Shown: piece after piece, positions 1-8,787 of the stretch
Position numbering within the stretch: position 1 is the first letter of the stretch
How the letters are laid out: each line of letters opens with the position of its first letter
Notes under the pieces: generated by a model
The model's input: only the letters and a program-made list of their open reading frames with translations
What the model was told of the DNA's origin: nothing
Databases searched by the model: none
Made by a program: the position numbers and the translations under genes
Source: Leptospira noumeaensis
Lineage (GTDB): Bacteria > Spirochaetota > Leptospiria > Leptospirales > Leptospiraceae
Reading direction: 5' to 3'
Assembly: GCF_004770765.1 (NCBI RefSeq)
Contig: NZ_RQFK01000026.1
Location: 620,001 to 684,000, forward strand
Length of the DNA stretch: 64,000 bases

Positions 1-717
1 GAAAAACGAATTCGTGATTTTGATTCCTTACAAAGTTTTATTTGGGAAGAGTTAAATAAATCAAAACCGGGAAGTGATGAACAAAGATATTTATTTGTTT
101 CCTTAATCGATTCAACTTATTCCACAACGGCTAAAAAACGATTATACGACTTTTTGGAAAACAAACTCTCCGTGAACGGATTAAAAATCGATCAAGACTT
201 AAGATGGAACTTAATCGTAAAACTAAGTTCCTTGGAAACAGACAGAACCCAAATCCAATCCATCATCGATCGTGAGAAAAAAGTAGATCCTTCTAGTAGA
301 GGAGTAAACTCTAGTTTGGCGGCCGAAGCTGCAGAACCCAATCGCACTGTAAAAGACAAATGGATCAAAATCCTTCTCAACCCTAAGTCGAGTCAATATT
401 CATCTTCTACGCTTCGAGTGGTTTCTTATTCTTTATTCCCCGAAAGCCAAAAAGACATCCAATTAGGTTTTTTAGATACCTATTTTGATGCCCTCGACCG
501 CTTCAATCGAGGTGAAGATGAAAATTATTTAGATGCCTTTGCTAAAAGTTTGGCTCCAGATTTTTGCACAGACGAAACCTTACTTATTTTAAAAAAGTTT
601 ACCGGGAACCATCCAAAACTTCCTGCAACGATCAAAAAAACTCTTTTGAAACAAATTGATTCAGAGAAAAAATGCATCCAGATGAAAAACAAACATAAAG
701 ATCTCATCACAAACTAA
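1..717 (+). CDS. pepN: M1-family aminopeptidase N, C-terminal part (5' end outside window)
   Basis: The frame is open from the first base of the window, so this is the tail (238 codons) of a larger protein. The residues match the helical C-terminal ERAP1_C-like domain of bacterial aminopeptidase N: a DQDLRW stretch near codon 63, followed by a short helix-rich repeat region. The catalytic HExxH domain would lie upstream and is not visible, so the assignment rests on the C-terminal domain only. Such enzymes remove N-terminal residues from peptides. The stop is followed nine bases later by a TRL-like lipoprotein gene, perhaps cotranscribed. Confidence 0.72.
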   Translation, partial: EKRIRDFDSLQSFIWEELNKSKPGSDEQRYLFVSLIDSTYSTTAKKRLYDFLENKLSVNGLKIDQDLRWNLIVKLSSLETDRTQIQSIIDREKKVDPSSRGVNSSLAAEAAEPNRTVKDKWIKILLNPKSSQYSSSTLRVVSYSLFPESQKDIQLGFLDTYFDALDRFNRGEDENYLDAFAKSLAPDFCTDETLLILKKFTGNHPKLPATIKKTLLKQIDSEKKCIQMKNKHKDLITN

Positions 718-726
718 GGAAATTTT

Positions 727-1050
727 TTGAATCGAACTTTTTTCTTTTCTACTCTTCTTGTGGTTTTTTTTAGTTTGTTTTTTGAAAACTGCGCTTCCCC
801 TGGGTTTGGGCCCCGGGGATTTTTGTACACAAAAACCAAAATTGGAATTTTTGGAACGGGAGAATCATCCAAAAGACGAGCCACTTCTTGCGTACACTCT
901 GTACTTGGCCTTGTTTCTTTTGGAGATGCTTCTTTGGAATTTTTAAAGTCTAGATCCAAAATTCAAAATGTTACCGAAACCAATTGGACAACACTCGCCA
1001 TTCTTGGAATTTATGCAAACCTCTGTGTCGAAATCTCTGGTAACGAATGA
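727..1050 (+). CDS. TRL-like lipoprotein
   Basis: 107 residues, TTG start with AGGA just upstream inside the end of the previous gene. A hydrophobic signal ends at a lipobox-like FEN-C (Cys22), so it is probably an envelope lipoprotein. The mature part carries the TRL-family pattern: G-x-LYT early, a Cys in the middle, a GDAS motif, and a final YANLC segment. The family has no assigned biochemical role. Its stop overlaps the start of a second TRL-like gene (ATGA), so the two are probably translated together. A third and fourth relative lie at 25856 and 26351. Confidence 0.8.
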   Translation: MNRTFFFSTLLVVFFSLFFENCASPGFGPRGFLYTKTKIGIFGTGESSKRRATSCVHSVLGLVSFGDASLEFLKSRSKIQNVTETNWTTLAILGIYANLCVEISGNE

Positions 1051-1400
1051 AACTAAATTCCAAATTTAAAACAAAATCATTCGTAATCTTGGTTTCCATC
1101 GCCTTAACTCTATCTATTTGCAATTGTATTAATTTAGGCCAACCACAAGGACTAGGACCTACGGGTTTTTTGTATGCTTCCTATTCCTTGGGTTTGTCTG
1201 AACGTAACTTACCAAAACTTCCCTTAAAAAAAGGAAAATCATGTGTAAAACGTTATGGGTTCTTTTTCACTTCAGGAAATGCAAGTATTGAATCTGCTGC
1301 AAGTGCAGGTGAGATTTCTGACATCTATCGAATCGAAAAAGAGGCAACGAATTACCTCTCTCTCTATTCTTCACTTTGTACAGTGGTTTGGGGAATTTAA
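1047..1400 (+). CDS. TRL-like lipoprotein, second of a tandem pair
   Basis: 117 residues. The ATG overlaps the preceding stop by four bases. There is a signal sequence with a double-Cys lipobox region (Cys25 and Cys27); either could be the lipidated residue. The mature part has the GFLYAS, GNAS and terminal SLC elements of the TRL family but is diverged from its neighbour (GNAS replaces GDAS). Function unknown. The gene converges with the phosphodiesterase gene and the two 3' ends overlap by four bases, leaving no room for a separate terminator. Confidence 0.78.
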   Translation: MKLNSKFKTKSFVILVSIALTLSICNCINLGQPQGLGPTGFLYASYSLGLSERNLPKLPLKKGKSCVKRYGFFFTSGNASIESAASAGEISDIYRIEKEATNYLSLYSSLCTVVWGI

Positions 1401-2353
1401 GGTTCTTTGCGAACCACTCCATCCAACAAATCTGGATAGTCAGAAATAATTCCATCCACACCACAAGAAACCAAACGTTTCATTTCTTTTTCTGTATTGA
1501 CTGTCCACGGAATTACAAACAAACCTTTGTCATGCGAATTTTTTACAAACTTAGGAGTTACATACAAAAAGTATGGAGAAATGATGTCCGCTTGTTTCTC
1601 TTTTGCTACGGAAACAATTGTATCTCGGTATCCATTTCCAAATCCTATTGTCATTAAAAAACCTTGAAAATAGGTCGGAACAAACAAAGCACTGGTTTTT
1701 ATTTTCGGATTTTTAGTTTTGGAAAAAGTTAAGGTGCGAAGGTCAAAAGATTGGATCGTAGAACGTTCTACAACTTTATACTTTTCAATGATTTGAATTA
1801 GTTTTTCTGTATGTTCTTTTACCAAACTATCAGGAGCAGATCCATCATCAGGAAATTTGGTTTCGATATTAAATTCATAAACTTCCTTTGATTTTTTTTC
1901 GTAAGAAATTACTTTTTCAAAAAATTCTTCTAAGGACAGAAGTTTGGTCCCAGGCACAGGAATTTGTTTCGGAAAATTAGGATTTTTTTTAGATCCACAA
2001 TCATAAGATTGTAATTCAGCTAATGTTAATTCATAAAGAGAAGTTTTTTTAAGTTCGGTTCCATCTGCATTTTGACAGATCACTGGGTTTGTATCCGAAT
2101 CATGATGGATGACAACTTTTTTATCCTTAGTAAGAACGGTGTCAAGTTCCAAAGTAACCATTTTATATTTGATCGCTTCTTCAAAGGCAGGCCAAGTATT
2201 TTCTGGTTTTAGACCCCTCGCACCTCGATGGCCTTGTAAATCCAAGCCTTTACGCAATCGCTTTGGGGTCTCCACCGTAGCGCAGTTAGTGAAATAAAAG
2301 CCAATCAAACTAATAATGATTAAACTGATTCTAAATTTCCGGATTTGGTTCAT
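1397..2353 (-). CDS. Glycerophosphodiester phosphodiesterase, lipoprotein
   Basis: 318 residues from the ATG at 2353 (a TTG one codon earlier is also possible; AAGGA precedes both). It should hydrolyse glycerophosphodiesters to glycerol-3-phosphate plus alcohol at the envelope. A signal with lipobox TNC (Cys25 of the longer form) precedes a GDPD barrel. Visible catalytic elements are HRGARGLKPENT (His and Arg), the metal-binding ELD near residue 70, and HHD near residue 85. The C-terminal VDGIISDYPD strand is also typical. The gene stands alone, convergent with the TRL pair. Confidence 0.9.
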   Translation of the reverse strand: MNQIRKFRISLIIISLIGFYFTNCATVETPKRLRKGLDLQGHRGARGLKPENTWPAFEEAIKYKMVTLELDTVLTKDKKVVIHHDSDTNPVICQNADGTELKKTSLYELTLAELQSYDCGSKKNPNFPKQIPVPGTKLLSLEEFFEKVISYEKKSKEVYEFNIETKFPDDGSAPDSLVKEHTEKLIQIIEKYKVVERSTIQSFDLRTLTFSKTKNPKIKTSALFVPTYFQGFLMTIGFGNGYRDTIVSVAKEKQADIISPYFLYVTPKFVKNSHDKGLFVIPWTVNTEKEMKRLVSCGVDGIISDYPDLLDGVVRKEP

Positions 2354-2555
2354 CAATGGTTTCCTTTCGATCCTTTCTAAAGGATTCCATCTTACGCATC
2401 TACGACGGTGATAAAGAAATTTTTATACTCCCGATTCAAAAAGAAACCTCTGTCTTTTTCTAAATCTAGGAGAATTACGGAGAAATGGACAGAGTTTTAC
2501 CCCGGAAAGGCTGTAAAATTAGAGAATTCGAATGATCGAAATAAGAAAAGGGTGG

Positions 2556-2598
2556 AAAAAACGAGTCCACCGCCTAGGGTAACCTCGGTGGTGGACTC
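2556..2598 (-). terminator. Strong hairpin with GTAA loop; intrinsic terminator for minus-strand transcripts
   Basis: A 12-bp stem pairs 2563-2574 with 2587-2598 (one G-T wobble), and three more pairs inside close a GTAA tetraloop. On the plus side it is preceded by six A residues (2556-2561), which read as a U tract after the stem on the minus strand. There is no T run on the plus side. It would stop leftward transcription coming from the fliG direction before the phosphodiesterase promoter region. Confidence 0.6.
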
Positions 2599-2683
2599 CA
2601 GAAAGGAAATTTAGCGTAACTTGAGCCTAACGGTTCTTTCCTGCTGTAAGTCAATCCATTCCATGCGAATCTTATTCATCCAG

Positions 2684-2729
2684 AACGTTAAGAACGTTTT
2701 TGGAGCCTTTTCAGACCGTTATTAACGGT
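2684..2729. promoter_or_regulatory. Candidate operator cluster upstream of the Xre-type regulator
   Basis: Two sites are visible: AACGTTAAGAACGTT at 2684-2698 and the inverted repeat ACCGTT-ATT-AACGGT at 2715-2729, whose end is 23 bases before the ATG. A further AACGGT half site occurs at 2629. Position and symmetry fit autoregulation by the downstream helix-turn-helix protein, but that is inference. Confidence 0.45.
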
Positions 2730-2752
2730 ATTTTTGAATTTTTTTTTACAAC

Positions 2753-3241
2753 ATGGAAAAACAGAACTATTTTAGAACCTATCGCGAGAAACGAAAGCTA
2801 ACACGAGTTGAATTATCTGAGAAATTGGATATACCTCGTTCGGCGCTAGAACTCTTAGAATCCGATGATTGGATCCGATCAAAATTTGATTATGTCGTTT
2901 TGGTCGCCAAAGAACTGGGACTTTCTCTGATTGAACTCATTAAACAAGAATTCGATTACGATTTAGAAAAAGAATTTTTTAACGAAGAAGAATTTGAGGA
3001 AATTGTGGCCCGTTATGCCAATGCACGTGTCACTTTGATTCTATCGGAACTCAAACTTTTCTGCCGAAATTCCAAAGTTCGTTTGGATGATTTTGATATT
3101 ACAGAATTATCCTTCTCGATGGGAAACCTACACAAACTCATCACTCTAAATCAAAAATTAGAACGAAACGAAATTTCCGCCAAAGATGCACTCATCGAAT
3201 TTCCTCCTAAATGGGGAAAGTTCAGCAATCGCAACAAATAG
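2753..3241 (+). CDS. Xre-type helix-turn-helix protein
   Basis: 162 residues. Residues about 6-62 form a Xre/Cro-type HTH: an initial YREKRKLTRVELSEKL helix pair, a recognition segment around IPRSALELLE, and a closing helix. The rest is acidic and helical with no recognised ligand domain. There is no good Shine-Dalgarno sequence before the ATG; a T-rich stretch lies there instead. Palindromic half sites upstream suggest it regulates itself. It is convergent with fliG, and its regulon is unknown. Confidence 0.75.
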   Translation: MEKQNYFRTYREKRKLTRVELSEKLDIPRSALELLESDDWIRSKFDYVVLVAKELGLSLIELIKQEFDYDLEKEFFNEEEFEEIVARYANARVTLILSELKLFCRNSKVRLDDFDITELSFSMGNLHKLITLNQKLERNEISAKDALIEFPPKWGKFSNRNK

Positions 3242-3283
3242 ATTTTTCCAATATTCGAATGTTCTAAAAGAAAAACTTGTGGA

Positions 3284-4297
<1,014 letters not shown>

Positions 4298-4516
4298 ACT
4301 TCTTCCCGAAATCCGTACTACTTAGTTTATCGGCCGAGACGTAAAAAAACAATGAGATTTATTCTTGGAGAAAAATAGAGACTTTAGGTTTAGCCCTTCT
4401 CCTTCTGCCTTTGAAAATAGGGATTTGTCAAAGCCATGTTTTGGGTCAAACATGGTGTTTAGGAAATACCATATTTTTATGTTGACCGGTCTATTATTTT
4501 GTAATGGATTGGCTTT

Positions 4517-5092
4517 GTGGGCAAAAAAGGAATCGAAACCAAACAGAAAATGATTGAGGTTATGGCTGGTCTTTTGGAGGAATCTGGGTATGAAGCCACC
4601 GGGATTATCGAACTAGGAAAGGAAACTGGCACACCCAAAGGTTCTCTCTATTTCCACTTTCCTGGCGGAAAAGACGAACTCACAAACCTTGCTATCCTCC
4701 ATTCGGGAAACCAATTGAATTTGTTCTTCCAATCAGTTCTTGCGGAAGCGGATTCACCAGCACAAGCCATTAAACAAGTGTTTCATGCTTTAGAGAACCG
4801 AATTGTTTCCAGTGGTTATAAAAAAGGATGCCCCATTGCCACAACTGCTATGGAAACTTCTGGGTCGGTTCCTGGTGTATCGAATGTTTGTGCTGAGGTA
4901 TATTCACTTTGGTTAAAAACCTTTGAAACATACTTGGTGGAAAAAGGATACACCAATCGTTTGGCAAAAAATCTATCTCTTTCTCTACTCTCTTTATGGG
5001 AAGGTGCCTTGTTACTTTCTAAATTACAAAAATCACCAGAACCATTACGAGTGGCCGCAAAAACTGCTGAATTACTTTTCAAACCAAACTAA
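4517..5092 (+). CDS. TetR/AcrR-family regulator
   Basis: 191 residues with a GTG start. The N-terminal HTH spans roughly residues 8-55, with the typical ETGTPKGSLYFHFPGGKDEL recognition region. The C-terminal half resembles the LmrA/YxaF type of ligand domain, with the conserved KGCPIATTAMETS segment after it. It is 22 bases upstream of the metallo-hydrolase gene on the same strand, suggesting it controls that gene or is cotranscribed with it. The ligand is unknown. Confidence 0.88.
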   Translation: MGKKGIETKQKMIEVMAGLLEESGYEATGIIELGKETGTPKGSLYFHFPGGKDELTNLAILHSGNQLNLFFQSVLAEADSPAQAIKQVFHALENRIVSSGYKKGCPIATTAMETSGSVPGVSNVCAEVYSLWLKTFETYLVEKGYTNRLAKNLSLSLLSLWEGALLLSKLQKSPEPLRVAAKTAELLFKPN

Positions 5093-5114
5093 TTTTTTAT
5101 AGGACAAATCAAAA

Positions 5115-6083
5115 TTGAAACTCAAATCTAAATCAAAAATATTTCTAAGCATTGGCCTAATAATAGGAATCGGTTTTTTTCTTTATTTTCTTGGATACCC
5201 AAAAGAAACAGTTCCCCCTTTTGTATTTGATGAACAAAAAGAATCTGGACTCATCCCCAAACCAATTGCGAAATCCAATGTCGTTTTTTCCATTCTCAAA
5301 ACAGGAGAGGCGACTACATTAGAAGCCTTTGTCGTAGAAGGTGGTTCCGTATTCAAAACTGTAACGGTTGCCCATTCCGCTTTTTACATCCAACATTCCA
5401 AAGGAAATTTTTTATTTGATACAGGTCTCGGAACCCAAGTCAAAGAACAGTTTCAAGTTTTTCCTTTGTATCTAAAACTTTTAATGGATTACAAACCATT
5501 CCAAACGGCAAAAGAACAATTGGATTCCCATGGTGTTCTTTCAAATTCCGTTCAAGATGTATTTTTTTCCCATCTCCATTGGGACCACGCCAGTGGACTC
5601 AAAGACTTTCCATTGGCTAAAATTCATAGTTTGCCAAATGAATTGAACAATCCAAAAATCGAACTAGGATATATCCCTTCTCAGTTTGATGGCGATTCCG
5701 TCCTTTGGAGCCATTTAAAGTTTATGAATCAACCTTATGCGTCTTATGCGAAGAGTATCGATTGGTATGGAGATGGAACAGTTGTATTTGTTCCTATGAA
5801 AGGTCATAGCGAAGGTTCGGTAGGATTATTTTTACATACGAAAAATGGAGAAGTTTATTTTCTCACAGGGGACATTGTTTGGCGAAAAGAAGGTTTTACA
5901 GAAAAAAAACACAAACCACGAGGTGCTAGATGGATCGTAGATTTTGATACCAAAAGTCTTGGAGAAGAAATTTCTCGTGTGCACCATTTATGGCAAAAAA
6001 ATCCAGAACTGCAAATCATCCCAGCGCATGACCATGATGTACAAACTGTACTAGGATTTTATCCACAAGTTGTGGGGAAATAG
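5115..6083 (+). CDS. Metallo-beta-lactamase-fold hydrolase, membrane-anchored
   Basis: 322 residues. The TTG start is preceded by AGGACAAA. A single N-terminal membrane segment (about residues 8-27) precedes an MBL fold. The metal motif HLHWDH gives His153, His155, Asp157 and His158; a GHSEGSVG strand with His and a TGD (Asp) follow, and the late PAHDHD supplies the last His. It is related to the lactonase-like branch, but the substrate cannot be read from the sequence. It likely sits on the outer face of the inner membrane. It lies directly after the TetR gene. Confidence 0.85.
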   Translation: MKLKSKSKIFLSIGLIIGIGFFLYFLGYPKETVPPFVFDEQKESGLIPKPIAKSNVVFSILKTGEATTLEAFVVEGGSVFKTVTVAHSAFYIQHSKGNFLFDTGLGTQVKEQFQVFPLYLKLLMDYKPFQTAKEQLDSHGVLSNSVQDVFFSHLHWDHASGLKDFPLAKIHSLPNELNNPKIELGYIPSQFDGDSVLWSHLKFMNQPYASYAKSIDWYGDGTVVFVPMKGHSEGSVGLFLHTKNGEVYFLTGDIVWRKEGFTEKKHKPRGARWIVDFDTKSLGEEISRVHHLWQKNPELQIIPAHDHDVQTVLGFYPQVVGK

Positions 6084-6176
6084 AACTTTAATCCTTCGAT
6101 GAAACCAAACGGAATGAAAAAATACTCACGAGAAATTTGTAATCCAAGATGAAAATCCTAGTACTAGATTTTTCTT

Positions 6177-6788
6177 CTATTTTGCCTCTGGATTTTTAGT
6201 ATCTGTTTGTTTCTCTTGCAAAAGTAAAGATTTGATTCCTTGGATCGATTCTTCCATCCGTTTGATCTCTTCTAACAAAGAATTTCGATTCTCTTGGATA
6301 TTTTCATGAAACAAATGGGCATTGCCTACCAGCTTATGATAATCCGAAGAAAGTTGGTGGAGGGCAGATTCCCAAATTTTTGGTTGGATCCGTCTTTTTT
6401 TCCAATAGAGTTTTTTTCCAAATCCATAAACCCATTGGCCGAGACCGATGGCATGTAAGGGAATCAGAATGTAGAGCGAAGCGAAGATTACCTTTCCATA
6501 AGAGATTTCTTTCGAAAACAAACCCCAAAAATAGATCCAAAGAGCAGAGAGTAACAAAATTGCAATGGTGAGATTGGCCTTCGGAGTTTTGGGAGAAACT
6601 GAATTGAAAACGGAAAGGAGGATGACAGAAAAGATAAGTAAAAGGAGAACTTCCCAAGGGACTAAAGTAAAAAACAAATCCCAAAACTTTTGAAAATTCT
6701 CCCAACTGGTTTTGATCTGGTTGATGGTAGTTTGGATTTCAACAATTTGGTTTTGGATTTTTTGAAAGAAGTCTGTAATCGCCGTCAT
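6177..6788 (-). CDS. Unrecognised membrane protein with coiled coils
   Basis: 203 residues from the ATG at 6788 (a TTG eight codons earlier is possible). An N-terminal helical stretch rich in Gln/Ile (IQNQIVEIQTTINQIK) precedes three or four hydrophobic segments between roughly residues 40 and 135, then a C-terminal charged coiled coil. I do not recognise a family. Its ATG is embedded in the same CATG as the ATG of the divergent gene, so the two coding regions overlap at their 5' ends. The usual 5' leader would have to lie inside the other gene. Confidence 0.65.
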   Translation of the reverse strand: MTAITDFFQKIQNQIVEIQTTINQIKTSWENFQKFWDLFFTLVPWEVLLLLIFSVILLSVFNSVSPKTPKANLTIAILLLSALWIYFWGLFSKEISYGKVIFASLYILIPLHAIGLGQWVYGFGKKLYWKKRRIQPKIWESALHQLSSDYHKLVGNAHLFHENIQENRNSLLEEIKRMEESIQGIKSLLLQEKQTDTKNPEAK

Positions 6789-7833
6789 GTTCCAAACACT
6801 AACTAAAATCAAAAATCATGCAAGTGGTTTCTTTATCAAATTCTTGGCTCCCAAATCCCCAAGAAACTTACTCATTTTATATTCAATCATTGCCATTCCT
6901 TTTTTCATTTATCATGAATCCCATTTGCCATGGCATTATATTTTTGTTCTCTGCATAGTGTCTTTGGTCGTTGGGCTTTTGATCACTTATGGGAGTTTGT
7001 ATGTCATCAATCGTTATTGGGCAGAAACTTTTCACCCATTCATCGAGTTAGGTGTTGTTGTATTATTTATTTTCGCTTTATGGTTGGCTGAGGTTCTGGT
7101 CTTTGAAGCCGGAGCCGTGTTCCTAGTTATATTTGTGGCCATTGCATTTCTCATTCGTGTCCTCCATCTCGAGGAGTATGCGCGCCTTTTGATTGCAGCT
7201 TGTCTGATTGCTAGTAACGCACTCATTGCTTTCAAAGCTTTACAAGGTGCAGAAAAATTATCTGCTTATCTCCTCTTCAAAAACAAATACCAAATTGAAG
7301 AAAAGGACATGAATGGTTGGGAAGTCACAGACAATAACCAATATTGGAACCAGGAATTGCAGTTTGGATTTACTCTACCTGAAGGATTTTATTTTTTCAA
7401 ACCAGAAGATTTAACTATGGAGAATAAAACGGGTGCAGGTCAAATTGCAGGGCTTCTTGCTTTTAGTGATCATGATGCCAACAGATATCCTTTTGTGCGG
7501 ATCTTTTATTTTCCTGATTATTTAGGATTTCAAGAAAACCAAGCTGTCTCAGAATTTTCTGAATTTCTAAAAATAGAAGTGAGTAAGGGAGATATCGAAG
7601 ATATCCAGGAAATCCAACAAAAAGAATTGGAACCTTTTATTATCACATCAAAGTTTTGGACTTTTTATGATCTACTAAGACCTCGTTATGCGAAAACTGG
7701 ATTTGTTTTAGTGGAAACTTCTAACCACGACAAACTTTTACTACACATTACTGAGAATTTAGAAAAAGGAGAAATTCACGAACAAGGCATTCGTGAATTT
7801 TTAGCTTCAATTAGATTCGGCAATCGACTGTAA
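6787..7833 (+). CDS. Unrecognised multi-pass membrane protein
   Basis: 348 residues. Four to five transmembrane segments occupy about residues 25-150, followed by a soluble domain of about 190 residues with a LQFGFTLPEGFYFF start that probably faces the periplasm. No family is recognised. The start codon shares CATG with the divergent gene and has no visible ribosome site, so the true start may be further in. The 3' end overlaps the convergent M23 gene by 27 bases. Confidence 0.68.
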   Translation: MFQTLTKIKNHASGFFIKFLAPKSPRNLLILYSIIAIPFFIYHESHLPWHYIFVLCIVSLVVGLLITYGSLYVINRYWAETFHPFIELGVVVLFIFALWLAEVLVFEAGAVFLVIFVAIAFLIRVLHLEEYARLLIAACLIASNALIAFKALQGAEKLSAYLLFKNKYQIEEKDMNGWEVTDNNQYWNQELQFGFTLPEGFYFFKPEDLTMENKTGAGQIAGLLAFSDHDANRYPFVRIFYFPDYLGFQENQAVSEFSEFLKIEVSKGDIEDIQEIQQKELEPFIITSKFWTFYDLLRPRYAKTGFVLVETSNHDKLLLHITENLEKGEIHEQGIREFLASIRFGNRL

Positions 7834-8772
7834 GGCGATCAAAGAAAGTGGATCCACAAGTGTGTCATTAATTTTGGCACCCAAATGGAGATGAGGTCCC
7901 GTAGACATTCCTGTGGTTCCTACAGCCCCAATGATCTGACCTTGTTTTACAACATCACCTACTTTCACCTTAATCTCATCCTGGTGCATATAAAAGGAAA
8001 AGATTTTATTCCCATGATCTACAATGGTAAAATTTCCTTCGTAATAAGTTTTTCTCGCAAGAACCACCACCCCATCTTGGATCGCAAAAATTGGTGTTCC
8101 TATTTTTCCACGAAAGTCTACACCACCATGCGGCCTACCTTGTTTGTTATTATAATCTCGCCTAACATAGAACTTGCTAGTAATAAAGATTTTTTCCAAT
8201 GGGTTTTTGAAGTTACTCGCAAATTGTAACGGACTTTGTTTCGCAAAAGCAGCTTCTTTTGCCGTTTTACATTCTTGGATAAAATCTAAAGTTTCTTTAG
8301 GAAGTTCTTTTGTTACAAACTTTTCATCCACTTTGATCTGTTGGTTTTTTTTGATTACTTGAAACTTGGTTGGTTCTAAGATGATTTGGTATTGTTTTTG
8401 TCCTCGTTTGACAAAAAAGATTTTTGATACAATTTCGAGGGTCATAGCTCCTGCCGGTGTATCAGGAGAAACAGGTAAAAAAGCAACCATACTCTTTTCT
8501 CTTTTGGTGAGGATCACATCTTTTCCAAGCCAACTAACTTTAAAGGATTCGTTAATCCATTTTTTATCTTTTGGAGTTAATCGAAGGAAAATCACCTCTC
8601 CCCTTCCAAATCTTCTTGCTTCCATCAGGAGCGAAAAATTCTTTTCTTCTTTTTTTACAAAGTAATTGGAAGAAGATACTTTAACTGATTTTTTTTTCAC
8701 CTCGCGCGATTCCGCAGGAACAGCACGAACAAAAGATAAAATTAAAACTATAAAAGATAAGAACCGTATCAT
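7807..8772 (-). CDS. M23-family peptidase, secreted
   Basis: 321 residues with an N-terminal signal (cleavage near VPA-ES). The N-terminal domain is beta-rich and unassigned; residues about 200-310 form the LytM/M23 fold. All expected residues are present: His215 and Asp219 in RPHGGVD, His263 in FYMHQ, and His294/His296 in GPHLHLG. It should cleave peptidoglycan cross-links in the periplasm. This complete active site contrasts with the substituted M23 protein at 50598. The gene may be cotranscribed after the GGDEF-EAL gene, 15 bases away. Confidence 0.92.
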   Translation of the reverse strand: MIRFLSFIVLILSFVRAVPAESREVKKKSVKVSSSNYFVKKEEKNFSLLMEARRFGRGEVIFLRLTPKDKKWINESFKVSWLGKDVILTKREKSMVAFLPVSPDTPAGAMTLEIVSKIFFVKRGQKQYQIILEPTKFQVIKKNQQIKVDEKFVTKELPKETLDFIQECKTAKEAAFAKQSPLQFASNFKNPLEKIFITSKFYVRRDYNNKQGRPHGGVDFRGKIGTPIFAIQDGVVVLARKTYYEGNFTIVDHGNKIFSFYMHQDEIKVKVGDVVKQGQIIGAVGTTGMSTGPHLHLGAKINDTLVDPLSLIALQSIAESN

Positions 8773-8787
8773 CTCTTTAAACTTCGG

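Larger units (their letters stand above)
2357..2752. other. Intergenic region without a convincing gene
   Basis: About 395 bases between the divergent phosphodiesterase and Xre-type genes. A 68-codon frame (2408-2614, plus) runs through it but has no ribosome site, a very basic composition and overlaps a strong hairpin, so I do not call it a gene. The stretch holds that hairpin (2556-2598) and several AACGTT/ACCGTT half sites just upstream of the regulator gene. Confidence 0.6.

Noticed and set aside
2408..2614. 68-codon frame in the gap before the Xre-type gene
   Set aside because: GTG start without ribosome site, very basic and low in hydrophobic residues, and its 3' half is the strong hairpin.
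4365..4553. Short plus-strand frame upstream of the TetR gene
   Set aside because: It overlaps the TetR start in another frame and shows no family features or ribosome site.
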